Assembly (NCBI RefSeq): GCF_030814995.1
Contig: NZ_JAUSVX010000001.1
Location: 930,001 to 994,000 of the forward strand
DNA length: 64,000 nt
Direction of reading: 5' to 3'
Source of the DNA: Labrys wisconsinensis
GTDB lineage: Bacteria; Pseudomonadota; Alphaproteobacteria; Rhizobiales; Labraceae
Part shown: piece after piece, positions 8,341 through 17,272 of the stretch
Layout of the letters: each line of letters begins with the position of its first letter
How positions within the stretch are numbered: the stretch's first letter is position 1
Program-made: the position numbers and the translations under genes
The notes under the pieces: generated by a model
The model's input: the letters and a program-made list of their open reading frames with translations, nothing else
Told to the model about the DNA's origin: nothing
The model's database searches: none

Positions 8341-9003
8341 ATGGGCTACACCCTCAACTTCGCCGCGGTCTGGCGCGACTTCGGCCTGCTCCTCTCCGGG
8401 CTCGGGCTCGGCCTGGCGCTGGCCGTCGTCGCCATCGGCGTGGGGTGCGTGATCGGCCTCATCGCGGCCTTCGCCATGGTCTCGAAGCATCGCCTGGCCC
8501 GGGGGGTTGCGACCGTCTACGTCACGGCGATCCGCAACACCCCGATCCTGGTGCTGATCCTCTTCGCCTATTTCGCCCTGCCGCGCCTCGGCCTCCGGCT
8601 CGACAAGATCGAGGCCTTCATCCTCACCCTCTCCATCTATGCCGGCGCCTATCTCACCGAGGTGTTCCGCGCCGGCCTCGTCGCGCTGCCGCCGGGGCTG
8701 CGCGAGGCGGGCCTGACCATCGGGCTGACGGAGTGGCAGATCCGATCCTCGATCACCATTCCCGTGATGCTGCGCAACGTGCTGCCCTCGCTCGGCAACA
8801 ATTTCGTGTCGCTGTTCAAGGACACCTCGCTCGCCGCCGCCATCTCGGTGCCCGAGCTCACCTTCTATGCCCGCAAGATCAACGTCGAGAGCTTCCGGGT
8901 GATCGAGACCTGGATGGTGACGAGCCTGCTCTATGTCGGCGCCTGCTCGCTGATCGTCTTCGGCCTGCGCCTCATGGAGCAGCGCCTGCGCATCCCGCGC
9001 TAG
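8341..9003 (+). CDS. Amino-acid ABC transporter permease (HisM/GlnP family)
   Basis: Inner-membrane permease, 220 residues, HEQRo/His-Glu-Gln family. It has about five hydrophobic helices and the cytoplasmic coupling loop [28 protein letters not shown], matching the family EAA motif (R.G...ip.GQ.EAa.alGl). [22 protein letters not shown] is the classical RGTPxLVQLFxxYF segment. It follows the binding protein by 22 bases and precedes the second permease by 9, and the two would form a heterodimeric channel. Confidence 0.93.
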   Translation: MGYTLNFAAVWRDFGLLLSGLGLGLALAVVAIGVGCVIGLIAAFAMVSKHRLARGVATVYVTAIRNTPILVLILFAYFALPRLGLRLDKIEAFILTLSIYAGAYLTEVFRAGLVALPPGLREAGLTIGLTEWQIRSSITIPVMLRNVLPSLGNNFVSLFKDTSLAAAISVPELTFYARKINVESFRVIETWMVTSLLYVGACSLIVFGLRLMEQRLRIPR

Positions 9004-9012
9004 GAGGGCCCG

Positions 9013-9672
9013 ATGAACCTGTCCGCCTTCCTGCCGCAGCTCTGGATCGCCCGCTGGGCCATCCTCTCGGGCCTCGGCGTCACCGTGTCGATCTCGGCGC
9101 TGGCCATCGTGCTCGGCACCCTGCTCGGCGTCGCCGTCGGCCTCGCCCTCACCTATGGGGCGCGGCCGCTGCGCTGGCTGGTGCGCCTCTATGTCGACTT
9201 CCTGCGCGGCACCCCGGTGCTCGTGCTGATCCTGGCGGCCTTCTACATCCTCAGCTTCGTCGGCATCCAGCTCAGCGCCTTCCAGGCCGGCGTCTTCGCC
9301 CTCACCCTGTTCTGCTCCTCCCATGTCGGCGAGATCATCCGCGGCGCGCTGCAGGCGATCCCCCGCGGCCAGGGCGAGGCGGCCAAGGCGATCGGCCTCA
9401 CCTTCCCGCAGACGCTCGCCTATGTCCTCCTCCCGCAGGCGCTGCGCCAGATCCTGCCGACCTGGGTCAACACCGCGGCCGAGATGGTCAAGGCCTCGAC
9501 GCTGCTCTCCATCATCGGCGTGGTCGAGCTGCTGCTCGCCGCGCAGGAGCAGATCTCCCGCACGTTCATGAGCCTGGAATTCTATTTCTTTGCCGGCTTC
9601 CTGTTCTTCCTGATCAATTTCGGCATCGAGCGGCTCGGCCGCTTCGTCGAGAAGAAGGTCGCCCTCCCCTGA
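9013..9672 (+). CDS. Amino-acid ABC transporter permease, second subunit
   Basis: Second HisQ/HisM-type permease, 219 residues. It has [21 protein letters not shown] near residue 60-80 and the coupling loop [28 protein letters not shown], a very good EAA motif. The ATG at 9013 follows TAGGAGGGCCCG, a strong ribosome binding site. Its stop TGA overlaps the ATG of the ATPase gene by one base (TGATG), implying translational coupling. Confidence 0.93.
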   Translation: MNLSAFLPQLWIARWAILSGLGVTVSISALAIVLGTLLGVAVGLALTYGARPLRWLVRLYVDFLRGTPVLVLILAAFYILSFVGIQLSAFQAGVFALTLFCSSHVGEIIRGALQAIPRGQGEAAKAIGLTFPQTLAYVLLPQALRQILPTWVNTAAEMVKASTLLSIIGVVELLLAAQEQISRTFMSLEFYFFAGFLFFLINFGIERLGRFVEKKVALP

Positions 9673-10466
9673 TGCCGATGCTCGAGACCGCCATGTCCGA
9701 ACCCTCGATCCTGGACGTCCGCAACCTGCACAAGCGCTACGGTGAGACCGAGGTGCTGAAGGGCGTCGACCTCGCCATGGCCAGGGGCGACGTCGTCTGC
9801 ATCATCGGCTCCAGCGGCTCGGGCAAGACCACCATGCTGCGCTGCCTCAACATGCTGGAGGATTTCGAGGAGGGCACGGTGCGCATCGACGGCCAGGAGA
9901 TCGGCTACGACACCGCCTCCGGCCGCCGCATCCGCCGCCCCGAGCGCGAGATCGCCCGCCAGCGCGCGCTGACCGGCATGGCCTTCCAGCAGTTCAACCT
10001 GTTCCCCCACATGACGGCGCTGCAGAACGTCACCCTCGGCCTGATCAAGGTGAAGAAGATGGCCAGGGACGAGGCGGTGGCGGTGGCCGAGCGCTGGCTG
10101 ACGCGCGTCGGCCTCGCCGAGCGCCGCGGCCACTATCCCGGCCAGCTTTCCGGCGGCCAGCAGCAGCGCGTCGCCATCGCCCGGGCCATCGCCATGTCGC
10201 CGAAGCTGATGCTGTTCGACGAGGTCACCTCCGCCCTCGACCCCGAGCTGGTCGGCGAGGTGCTGCAGACCATCAAGGACCTCGCCGGCGACGGCATGAC
10301 CATGCTGCTCGTCACCCACGAGATGCGCTTCGCCTACGAGGTCGCCGACCGCGTCGTCTTCATGAACCAGGGGCGGATCGGCGAGGAGGGCGACCCCAAG
10401 ACCATGTTCGTCAGGCCGCAGACCGAACGGCTGGCCGAGTTCCTGAAGACCACCAGCTTCCATTGA
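9672..10466 (+). CDS. Amino-acid ABC transporter ATP-binding protein (GlnQ/HisP type)
   Basis: Cytoplasmic ATPase, 264 residues. Walker [11 protein letters not shown]-loop [18 protein letters not shown], signature [14 protein letters not shown], Walker [19 protein letters not shown] ([10 protein letters not shown] is typical of the polar amino-acid family) and switch TH are all present. The start is taken at the ATG overlapping the previous stop; a second ATG at 9693 (MSEPS) is a reasonable alternative because alignments to the family usually begin near there. Confidence 0.94.
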   Translation: MPMLETAMSEPSILDVRNLHKRYGETEVLKGVDLAMARGDVVCIIGSSGSGKTTMLRCLNMLEDFEEGTVRIDGQEIGYDTASGRRIRRPEREIARQRALTGMAFQQFNLFPHMTALQNVTLGLIKVKKMARDEAVAVAERWLTRVGLAERRGHYPGQLSGGQQQRVAIARAIAMSPKLMLFDEVTSALDPELVGEVLQTIKDLAGDGMTMLLVTHEMRFAYEVADRVVFMNQGRIGEEGDPKTMFVRPQTERLAEFLKTTSFH

Positions 10467-10483
10467 CCGACGGAGGACACGCC

Positions 10484-10870
10484 GTGAGCATCACACGTTA
10501 CGGGGCCAGCAAGGCCGGCGCCGGCGGCCAGAGCCTGCCCTTCGCCCGGGCCGTGGAGGCCGACGGCTGGCTCTACGTCTCCGGCCAGGTCGCCATGGTC
10601 GATGGCGAGATCATCGAGGGCGGCATCGTGCCCCAGACCCACAAGACCATCGAGAACGTGCTCGCCATCCTGGAGGAAGCCGGCTACGGGCCGGAGCACG
10701 TGGTGCGCGTCGGCGTCTGGCTCGACGACCCCCGCGACTTCTGGACCTTCAACAAGATCTACGCCTCCTATTTCGGCGCCCACCCGCCGGCGCGCGCCTG
10801 CGTGCAGGCGAGCATGATGGTGGACTGCAAGGTCGAGATCGACTGCGTCGCCTGGAAGCCGAAGGCCTGA
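10484..10870 (+). CDS. RidA/YjgF/Rid-family reactive intermediate deaminase
   Basis: 128-residue Rid-family protein, a soluble homotrimer. RidA hydrolyses reactive enamine/imine intermediates formed by PLP and flavin amino-acid enzymes. The family pattern is visible as SLPFARAVEADGWLYVSGQVA, then QTHKTIENVLAILEEAGYGPEHVVRVGVWLDDPRDFWTFNKIYASYF and HPPARACVQASM, where the Arg before the final strand is the substrate-carboxylate-binding residue. The GTG start at 10484 is chosen because GGAGGA lies 7 bases upstream; an in-frame TTG at 10463 has no such site. Last gene of the amino-acid importer operon, fitting a clean-up role during catabolism of the imported compound. Confidence 0.92.
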   Translation: MSITRYGASKAGAGGQSLPFARAVEADGWLYVSGQVAMVDGEIIEGGIVPQTHKTIENVLAILEEAGYGPEHVVRVGVWLDDPRDFWTFNKIYASYFGAHPPARACVQASMMVDCKVEIDCVAWKPKA

Positions 10871-10880
10871 GCGGCGGCGC

Positions 10881-11543
10881 TCACGGCCAGAGCCGCTCCT
10901 TGCGCCAGGGTCCCTCCGCCGCCTGACGCCGGTATCGCAGCCGCCCGTGCAGCCGGTCGGTCGCCCCCTGCCAGAACTCGACCTCCTCGGCGGCGACGGC
11001 ATAGACGCGCCAGGCCGGCGGGACCAGCCCGGGATCGGCGGCGAGGCGCGCCCGGGCCAGGGCCATCGCCGCATCGAGGGAGGAGGGGTTGTCCAGGGCC
11101 TGGCTCTGGCGCCCGGGCAGCATGCCGGCGCGCGCCTCCGGCGAGCGGGCGAGGAAGTCCTGCCCGCAGTCGGCCGCGTCCAGCGCCGTCGCCCGGCCGC
11201 GGATGCGCACCTGCCGCCCGAGCGTCTGCCAGTAGAAGGTCAGCGCCACGGCCGGCTCGGCCTCGATCTGGCGCCCCTTCGGGCTCGCCGCGCTGATGGC
11301 GAAATGCCAGCCGCGCTCGTCGACATTCTTGAGGATCAGCACCCGGGCATCGGGGCGCCCGGCGGCGTCGACCGTCGAGAGCGTCATGGCGTGCGGCTCG
11401 GCGATACCGGCCGCGATCGCCGCTTCCAGCCAGTCGAGGAAAGCGGCCTGCGGCGTTTCGCCGAGGGCGGCGAGGTCGACCGGCTCGAACGGGCCCTCCA
11501 GCGATTTCAGGGCGCGCAGCCGCTGCTTGACGGCATCAGGCAT
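10881..11543 (-). CDS. pdxH: Pyridoxamine 5'-phosphate oxidase family protein (PdxH-like)
   Basis: FMN-dependent oxidase converting pyridoxine/pyridoxamine 5'-phosphate to pyridoxal 5'-phosphate. 220 residues, normal PdxH length. FMN-binding regions are PDARVLILKNVDERGWHFAISAASPKGRQIEAEP (SxKxRQ) and ALTFYWQTLGRQVRIRGRA. The C-terminal dimerisation domain ends RLHGRLRYRRQ...WRKERLWP, close to the canonical RL.dR..y.r....W...RL.P. The start overlaps the HAD gene end by 8 bases. It may be a paralogue rather than the only PdxH of the cell. Confidence 0.88.
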   Translation of the reverse strand: MPDAVKQRLRALKSLEGPFEPVDLAALGETPQAAFLDWLEAAIAAGIAEPHAMTLSTVDAAGRPDARVLILKNVDERGWHFAISAASPKGRQIEAEPAVALTFYWQTLGRQVRIRGRATALDAADCGQDFLARSPEARAGMLPGRQSQALDNPSSLDAAMALARARLAADPGLVPPAWRVYAVAAEEVEFWQGATDRLHGRLRYRRQAAEGPWRKERLWP

Positions 11544-12306
11544 GGTGCGTCTCCTCTCGCGTTCCCTCGGTCGCGGTCCGATCCCAGAAGGGACCGCCGG
11601 CGAGCATCGGCAGGGCCGGGATGTCGGCCAGCCGTTCCACGGTTAAGTCGGCGGCGGGATCGGAGCCACCGATGAGAATGGTCTTCAGGCCGACGCTCCG
11701 CCCGCCCGCCACGTCGGCTTGTGGGTTGTCGCCGATCATGACCGCGGCCCGCGCCGGGGCGATCTCGGCCAGCACGTGATCGAAATAGGCCCTGTTCGGC
11801 TTCTCCAGGCCGACGCGGCCGGAGGAGAACGCCATCGCCAGGCGGTCCGCCAGGCCGAGAGCCTCGACGATCCCATCCAGCTCGGGGGCGAAGTTCGACA
11901 TCAGGACATGGGTCCAGCCCCGCGCCGACAGCGCGTCGAGCGTGTCCGTCGCCCCCGCCAGGCAGGTCCATCCGGCCGGGTCGAGATAGACGGATCGCGC
12001 CAGCGCCGCCGCCGCGGCCGCCCGGTCGGCGTCCATGCCGAGGCGCTGCAGGGCCTGCGCGGAGAAGCCTTGCAGGCTCGCCCACCAGGCGTCGGCGTCG
12101 CCGGCGAAGCCGTGGCGGAGCGTCGCCCCGTGCCAGGGAAAGGCGCCGCCGAGCAGCGGCCTGACCGCATCGTCCGTGACCGCGAACGCCGGGTCGCAGC
12201 GGCGAGCCGCCTGCACCAGCGCGCCGGTGAACCGGCCGGCCCGCACCGCGAGCGTGCCTTCGAAATCCCAGATGATGACGCGACCGGACGGCCCGAGCCC
12301 CACCAT
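11536..12306 (-). CDS. HAD-superfamily hydrolase (phosphatase-like)
   Basis: 256-residue haloacid-dehalogenase-fold protein, probably a small-molecule phosphatase. Motif I is WDFEGTLAV (about residues 13-21): the nucleophile Asp is present but the second Asp of the usual DxDxT is Glu. Motif II is LMSNF, motif III is the Lys in GLEKPNRAYF, and motif IV is MIGDNPQADV. A cap of about 80 residues lies between motifs I and II. It is divergent from the PhnF-like regulator, with tandem operators between them, and overlaps pdxH by 8 bases. A phosphonate or phosphoester role is possible; there is no direct evidence for phosphonatase. Confidence 0.85.
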   Translation of the reverse strand: MVGLGPSGRVIIWDFEGTLAVRAGRFTGALVQAARRCDPAFAVTDDAVRPLLGGAFPWHGATLRHGFAGDADAWWASLQGFSAQALQRLGMDADRAAAAAALARSVYLDPAGWTCLAGATDTLDALSARGWTHVLMSNFAPELDGIVEALGLADRLAMAFSSGRVGLEKPNRAYFDHVLAEIAPARAAVMIGDNPQADVAGGRSVGLKTILIGGSDPAADLTVERLADIPALPMLAGGPFWDRTATEGTREETHHA

Positions 12307-12354
12307 GCCTCCGCTCCCTTCTCCGGCATTGTGCCGGACCAGCCGCCCCCATAG

Positions 12355-12391
12355 AATGGCTTAGACCATTCGTGAATGGTCTAGACCTATT
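12355..12391. promoter_or_regulatory. Tandem operators for the PhnF-like GntR regulator
   Basis: AATGGCTTAGACCATT (12355-12370) and AATGGTCTAGACCTATT (12375-12391) are near-identical direct copies, exactly 20 bases apart. Each contains the HutC-subfamily core GTNTANAC (GTCTAGAC in the second; GCTTAGAC in the first). Copies also combine into a perfect inverted repeat with 10-bp arms and a 2-base centre (12362-12383). The block sits between the divergent HAD and regulator genes and would allow control of both. Confidence 0.75.
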
Positions 12392-12398
12392 CCTAGTT

Positions 12399-13178
12399 AT
12401 GTCACGTGACAGGCCCATGACACCAGCCGGCGATCGGACGAAGGCAGCCGTGACGCGCGACGGCGCCGGCCCGCTCTGGCAGCAGGTCGCGGCCTCGATT
12501 CACGCCCGGATCCTGGCCGGCGAATACGGACCGGGCGCGCAGCTGCCGCCCGACCGGCAGATCGCCGCCGACTACGGCACCAGCCGCATGACCGTGCGCC
12601 AGGCCCTGGCCGCGCTGGAGAAGAAGGGCGCCATCCGCATCGAGCACGGCAACGGCACCTTCGTCAGCGAGGACCCGATGCCCTACGCCATCGGCAGGCG
12701 GGTGCGGTTCGACGAGAACCTGAGGAGCGCGGAGCTGTCGCCGGAGCGGCGCCTGCTCCGCTGGCGGCTGGCCGAGGCCGCCCCCGACATCGCCGCGGCG
12801 CTGGCCCTGCCCCGGCAAGCGCCCGTGATCGAGATGACGATAGGCGCCTTCGCCGACGCGCGCCCGATCGCCATCGGCGTCCACGCCTGCTGCGCGACCC
12901 GCTTCGCCGGCTTTGCCGAGGCGTTCGAGCAGGACCGCTCCTTCTCCAGGGCGCTCCGGCGCTACGGCGTCGAGGACTATCTGCGCAAGACCACGGAGAT
13001 CACCGCGCGGATGCCGACGGCTGAGGAAGCCAAGGTCCTGCGCCAGGCGCGGACGGTGCCGGTCCTGGCCTACACCGCGCTCGACATCGACCTCGCCGGC
13101 GTTCCGATCTCCTATTTCGTCGGCTGCTTTGCCGCCGAGCGCGTCAAGATCGTCGTCGACCTGCCCGCCGGAGCCTGA
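12399..13178 (+). CDS. GntR-family regulator, HutC/PhnF subfamily
   Basis: One-component repressor with an N-terminal winged helix (GPLWQQVAASIHARILAGEYGPGAQLPPDRQIAADYGTSRMTVRQALAALEKKGAIRIEHGNGTFVS) and a C-terminal UTRA effector domain. Length and sequence fit PhnF-type proteins. No phn lyase genes are nearby. The start is uncertain: ATG 12399 (259 residues) or ATG 12417 are possible, and GTG 12450 has the best ribosome binding site (GAAGG). All lie just 3' of the tandem operators, indicating autoregulation. The DMT-type exporter downstream is convergent, so the likely targets are this gene and the HAD phosphatase. Confidence 0.88.
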   Translation: MSRDRPMTPAGDRTKAAVTRDGAGPLWQQVAASIHARILAGEYGPGAQLPPDRQIAADYGTSRMTVRQALAALEKKGAIRIEHGNGTFVSEDPMPYAIGRRVRFDENLRSAELSPERRLLRWRLAEAAPDIAAALALPRQAPVIEMTIGAFADARPIAIGVHACCATRFAGFAEAFEQDRSFSRALRRYGVEDYLRKTTEITARMPTAEEAKVLRQARTVPVLAYTALDIDLAGVPISYFVGCFAAERVKIVVDLPAGA

Positions 13179-13202
13179 GGACGGGAAGGCCGGCGCCGGG
13201 CG

Positions 13203-14087
13203 TCAGCGCCGCGTCGTCTCGCGCCGCGCGGCGCCGTGCTCGCGCCAGACCGCGAACACGCCGGCGGCGACCACGACGGCCGAGCCGAGCACGATGGTCC
13301 AGCTCAGCGTCTCGCCGAACACGGTCGTGCCGATGATGGAGGCGTAGACCAGGCTGAGATAGGTCAGCGGCTGCACGGCCGAGGCGTCGAGGATGTCGTA
13401 GGCGCGGATCAGGCAATAGTGGCTGGAGATGCTGGTCATGCACACCACGCTCATCCAGCCCCAGTCCCAGCCGTGGAACGGCGTCCAGAAGAAGGGGCCG
13501 ATCAGCGAGGTGGCGACGGCGCCGCCGACCCCGGTGTAGAGGAAGCTGGTGATCGAGGCGTCGCGGCGGCCGACATAGCGCGTCGCCACCACATAGAGCG
13601 CGAACATCAGCGAGGTGCCGACCGCGAGCAGCACCTTGGCGTCGAAGAAGTCGCCGCTCGGCTTCAGGATCAGGAGCACGCCGGCGAGCCCGGCTGCGAT
13701 GGCGGCCCAGCGCGCCCAGCCGATGCGCTCGCCGAGCAGGGGGACCGACAGGAGCATCACCAGGATCGGCGTCGCCGAGAAGATCGCCTGCGAGCGAGCG
13801 AGGCCGATCACGGCAAAGCAGGTGATGGCCACGATCACCTGCAGCGCCAGCAGCACCCCGCGCGCGATCTGGACGAGCGGCACGTTCGAGCGGGCGACCG
13901 CCCGGAGGCCGCCCGGCATGCGGCTCGACAGGACCAGGGTGAACAGGCCGAAGGCCCAGTAGCGCACCATGGTGACGAAGGCGGGGGAATAGCCCTCGGC
14001 CAGATGCTTGGAGATGCCGTCCTGGAGGGAAAACAGCGTGATGGCCGCCAGGGCGAACGCGAAGCCCTGGGTCCTGAGGTTCGACAT
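13203..14087 (-). CDS. EamA/DMT-superfamily transporter
   Basis: 294-residue inner-membrane protein with about ten hydrophobic helices in two EamA repeats. The first repeat opens with FALAAITLFSLQDGISKHLAEGYSPAFVTMVRYWAFGLFTLV and the second with LAVGTSLMFALYVVATRYVGRRDASITSFLYTGVGG. RhaT/YdcZ/YedA-type members export amino acids or other metabolites; the substrate cannot be read from sequence. The C-terminal tail is basic (EHGAARRETTRR). It is transcribed alone, convergent with the PhnF-like regulator. Confidence 0.9.
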   Translation of the reverse strand: MSNLRTQGFAFALAAITLFSLQDGISKHLAEGYSPAFVTMVRYWAFGLFTLVLSSRMPGGLRAVARSNVPLVQIARGVLLALQVIVAITCFAVIGLARSQAIFSATPILVMLLSVPLLGERIGWARWAAIAAGLAGVLLILKPSGDFFDAKVLLAVGTSLMFALYVVATRYVGRRDASITSFLYTGVGGAVATSLIGPFFWTPFHGWDWGWMSVVCMTSISSHYCLIRAYDILDASAVQPLTYLSLVYASIIGTTVFGETLSWTIVLGSAVVVAAGVFAVWREHGAARRETTRR

Positions 14088-14350
14088 CTGTCCGGGTGCC
14101 TGATCGAATCGCGACGCTGCGGCGTTTTTCTATTTGGCGGAATCGCCAGGAATCGCAAAGGCTCATCGCAAAGACGCGTCGAAACCAGGAGTGAGAGCAA
14201 AGCAGCGTTTCCGCCCAAACACGCTTTGCTCGAGGGAAGGCGATAGCATCTGTGGACGCCGCGGCCTACCCGCCATGCGTCGGCCGGGCGTTGACTTCCC
14301 CGCGGCGGCCATCATGCTGGCCGGGGCGGCGACACGCGGCGGGTGCCTTG

Positions 14351-15238
14351 ATGCCTCATGGAACCGAGGTGGAACGGGAGGAGCGGGCGGCGAAGCTCCG
14401 GGGCTTCTTCGCCCGCTACGTGGCCGCGTGCGGCAGCGCCGGCGACCCGCGCATCGAGGCCGCCTTCGCCGCCGTGCCGCGCGAGCCGTTCGCCGGTCCG
14501 GGCCCGTGGTCGATCCTCGCGGCCGGGCTGTGGCGCGGTCCGGGCGCACCGGCCTATGTCCGCACGCCCGACGACGATCCGGCCTTCCTCTATCAGGACG
14601 CACTGATCGCGCTGGACGAACGGCGCGGCATCAACATCGGCCAGCCGAGCCTGCATGCCCGCTGCCTCGACGCGCTCGGCCTGCGCGCCGGCGAGACGGC
14701 GCTGCAGGTCGGCGCCGGCAGCGGCTACTACACCGCCCTGCTGGCCCATCTCGCCGGGCCGCAGGGGCGCATCCACGCCTTCGAGATCGATCCGGGCCTC
14801 GCCGAACGCGCGAGGAGCAATCTGGCGCCATGGCCTTGGGTCAGGGTGGAGTCCCGCTCCGGCACCGTGGACGGGCTGCCGAAGGCCGACGCCGTCTATG
14901 TCAATGCCGGCATCACCCAGCCGAGCTGGGCCTGGCTCGACGCGCTGCGCCCCGGCGGGCGGCTGATCTTCCCGCTCCAGCCCGAGGGCGGCTTCGGCGG
15001 CATGCTGCTGGTGCGCCGGCCGCCCGAGGGCGGAACCGCCTGGCCGGCCCGCTTCGTGGCGCGGGCCGCCTTCATCGCCTGCCAGGCGCGCCAGGACGAG
15101 AACACCGGGCGCGGGCTCGCCGCCGCCTTCGCCGGCGGCGGCTCCGACACCGTGCAGGCGCTGCGCATCGACGATCGCCCCGACGACACCTGCTGGTTCG
15201 ACGGCGGCGACTGGTGGCTGTCGACGCGGGCGCCGTGA
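14351..15238 (+). CDS. PCMT-like SAM-dependent methyltransferase
   Basis: 295 residues resembling protein-L-isoaspartate O-methyltransferases. The N-terminal segment DPRIEAAFAAVPREPFAGPG corresponds to the PCMT V..A...VPRE.FV opening, and INIGQPSLHARCLDALGLRAGE plus TALQVGAGSGYYTALLAHLAG is SAM motif I. HAFEIDPGLAERARSNL is the acidic motif. The usual PCMT S.P..va.M stretch reads GQPSLHARC, so target specificity may differ. The ATG at 14351 gives the family-typical N-terminus; a longer open frame upstream is GC-driven. Free-standing between an exporter and an IclR gene. Confidence 0.8.
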   Translation: MPHGTEVEREERAAKLRGFFARYVAACGSAGDPRIEAAFAAVPREPFAGPGPWSILAAGLWRGPGAPAYVRTPDDDPAFLYQDALIALDERRGINIGQPSLHARCLDALGLRAGETALQVGAGSGYYTALLAHLAGPQGRIHAFEIDPGLAERARSNLAPWPWVRVESRSGTVDGLPKADAVYVNAGITQPSWAWLDALRPGGRLIFPLQPEGGFGGMLLVRRPPEGGTAWPARFVARAAFIACQARQDENTGRGLAAAFAGGGSDTVQALRIDDRPDDTCWFDGGDWWLSTRAP

Positions 15239-15353
15239 GGCCCTGCCCGGGCGTGCGACGTCTGCCCGAGTTGCGGCGAGCCGGCCAGATGTGGCACACC
15301 CGGGGGTGCGACGCGGTGCCGGCTGCGACGCATGGTGAGACGAGGAGCCCCGC

Positions 15354-16160
15354 ATGGCGGATGAAGTGACCGAGATCGGCATCAACCGGCGCATGCGCGG
15401 TCTCGATCGGGCCTTCGAGATCCTCGACTTCCTGCGCGAGCGCCACCGGCCGGCCCGGCCCAACGAGATCGCGGTCGGCATCGGCGCGCCGAAGTCGACG
15501 GCCTATGAGCTGGTCAACCTGCTGCTCAACGCCGGCATCCTCGAATATGCCGACCGCGAGGGCCGGGTCTATCTCGGCCGCAAGCTCTATTTCCTCGGCC
15601 TCGCCTACCAGTCGCAGTTCGACCTCACCCGCGAGTGCAAGGCCTATCTCGCCCATCTCGCCGAGGCGACGCGCGAGACGGCGCAGCTGTGCATGCTCGA
15701 CGGCCACAAATACACGGTCGTCATGCTGAAGGAAGGCATCCGGCCCTTCCGCATCTCCTCCGACGTCGGCGAGCCGATCCCCCTGCCCTGGACCGCCTCC
15801 GGCCGCCTGCTGCTCGCCCATATGAGCGACGAGGAGATCCTCGCCTTCATCCCCAGGGGCGACTTCGTGCTGCCCGACGGCTCGCATCTCGACCCTGCCG
15901 TCTTCCTCGGCGAAGTCCACAAGGCCCGGCGCGAGGGCTTCTTCTCCTTCGACAGCCTGGCCGACAATTTCACCCATTGCTTCGCCGCCCCGGTCTGGCA
16001 GGAGGGCGTCTGCGCCGCCACGCTCTGCCTCGTCGCCCCGCGCGAGGACGCGGCCCGCAACCACGCGCCATACCGCGAAACCCTCATCGCCGCGGCGCGC
16101 GACCTCACCGAGAAGCTGGCGGACACGCCGGTGCGCCTGGCGAAGGTCGCGCACGGCTGA
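15354..16160 (+). CDS. IclR-family transcriptional regulator
   Basis: 268-residue regulator with an IclR N-terminal winged helix (RRMRGLDRAFEILDFLRERHRPARPNEIAVGIGAPKSTAYELVNLLLNAGILEYADREGRVYLGRKLYFLG) and a C-terminal GAF-like effector domain (RETAQLCMLDGHKYTVVMLKEG, PWTASGRLLLAHM, GFFSFDSLADNFTHCFAAPVWQ). The start follows GAGACGAGGAGCCCCGC. It stands before repeat copy B and the SDR/HDH pair, in the same direction, and may activate or repress them. IclR proteins commonly control aromatic-acid or sugar-acid catabolism. Confidence 0.93.
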   Translation: MADEVTEIGINRRMRGLDRAFEILDFLRERHRPARPNEIAVGIGAPKSTAYELVNLLLNAGILEYADREGRVYLGRKLYFLGLAYQSQFDLTRECKAYLAHLAEATRETAQLCMLDGHKYTVVMLKEGIRPFRISSDVGEPIPLPWTASGRLLLAHMSDEEILAFIPRGDFVLPDGSHLDPAVFLGEVHKARREGFFSFDSLADNFTHCFAAPVWQEGVCAATLCLVAPREDAARNHAPYRETLIAAARDLTEKLADTPVRLAKVAHG

Positions 16161-16210
16161 GGGCTGGGGCAGCGCTGCCGCGAGCAGATCGAGCCACGAC
16201 GCCTGGATCT

Positions 16211-16346
16211 CCCCTCCCCCTTGCGGGAGGGGTAAGGGGTGGGGGTCCATCAGGATAGGGCGTGGCGCTCAACACAACGCGCCCTTTATCATCCAATCTG
16301 CCTCGTTCTGCACGACCCCACCCCTTACCCCTCCCCGCAAGGGGGA
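16211..16346. repeat. Palindromic intergenic repeat, copy B
   Basis: 136 bases with terminal inverted arms (CCCCTCCCCCTTGCGGGAGG on the left, its partner at 16330-16345 on the right). The core GTCCATCAGGATAGGG and GCGCCCTTT is shared with copies A and C. It separates IclR from the SDR gene. Confidence 0.9.
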
Positions 16347-16400
16347 TCGGCCACCGTCGAGCATCACTGCTTTAGGGCCCCGCTTCCCCCTCCCTTCAAA

Positions 16401-16440
16401 TTGACAAGCCGTCCGGTTTGCGGGAACACGTTGTCTATAC
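16401..16440 (+). promoter_or_regulatory. Promoter/operator of the SDR-HDH pair with a HutC-type site
   Basis: GTCTATAC (16433-16440) matches the HutC-subfamily operator core GTNTANAC inside TTGTCTATACATG. TTGACAAGCCG (16401-16411) recurs exactly at 19593-19603, upstream of the TauA-like gene. A good -10 at the right spacing from this TTGACA is not evident, so the operator is better supported than the promoter. Confidence 0.55.
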
Positions 16441-16464
16441 ATGTTGGAGCAAGAGGAGCGGCCG

Positions 16465-17241
16465 ATGCAGCGCGGCCTTGCGCGGTTCAGCCTCGCCGGC
16501 AGGCGCGCCCTGGTGACCGGGGCGAGCCGCGGCATCGGCCAGGCGCTGGCGCTCGGCCTGGCCGAGGCTGGGGCGGCGGTGGCGGTCGCGGCGCGCAGCC
16601 GCGAGGGCCTCGCCGACACGCTCGCGCTGTTCGGAGAGGCCGGCCATGCCGCCCTGCCCGTGGCGATGGACGTCGCCGTCGCCGCCGACTGCGCCCGCGG
16701 CGTGGCCGAGGCGGCGGCCGGCCTCGGCGGGCTCGACATCCTGGTCAACAATGCCGGCGTCGAGGAGGTCCGGCCCTCGCTCGAGGTCGACGAGGTCCTC
16801 TGGGACCGCATCCTCGACACCAACCTCAAGGGCGCCTTCTTCTGCGCCCAGGCCGCGGCCCGGACCATGACCGGCGCCGGCCATGGCGGCGCCATCCTCA
16901 ACCTGTGCTCGCTCACCTCGGAGGTCGGCGTGCCGACCGCCGTGCCCTACGGCTCGTCGAAGAGCGGCCTGCTCGGCATGACCCGGGCGCTCTCGGCCGA
17001 ATGGGCCTCGCTCGATATCCGCGTCAACGCCCTGGCACCCGGCTATTTCCGCACCGCGCTCACCGACGTCTTCTACGCCGACGAAGCCTGGCAGACGGCC
17101 ATGCTCGGCAAGATCCCGCTCGGGCGGTTCGGCCGGCTCGACGACCTCGTCGGCGCGGCGATCTATCTCTGCTCGGGCGCGGCCGGCTACGTCACGGGGC
17201 AATGCCTCGGCATCGACGGCGGCACCCTCGCCTCGATCTGA
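16465..17241 (+). CDS. Short-chain dehydrogenase/reductase (FabG-like)
   Basis: 258-residue NAD(P)-dependent oxidoreductase of the classical SDR type. TGASRGIGQALALGLAEAG is the cofactor-binding Gly motif, NNAGVEE the structural motif, S-Y-K catalysis is in LCSLTSEVG...YGSSKSG, and RVNALAPGYFRT is the usual post-catalytic loop. ATG 16465 is chosen over ATG 16441 because AGAGGAG lies 6 bases upstream. The histidinol-dehydrogenase homologue starts 31 bases after its stop, so the two probably oxidise successive hydroxyl groups of one compound. Substrate unknown. Confidence 0.9.
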   Translation: MQRGLARFSLAGRRALVTGASRGIGQALALGLAEAGAAVAVAARSREGLADTLALFGEAGHAALPVAMDVAVAADCARGVAEAAAGLGGLDILVNNAGVEEVRPSLEVDEVLWDRILDTNLKGAFFCAQAAARTMTGAGHGGAILNLCSLTSEVGVPTAVPYGSSKSGLLGMTRALSAEWASLDIRVNALAPGYFRTALTDVFYADEAWQTAMLGKIPLGRFGRLDDLVGAAIYLCSGAAGYVTGQCLGIDGGTLASI

Positions 17242-17272
17242 GCCGCATTCCAGACCGATATCGGAGGGCCCG

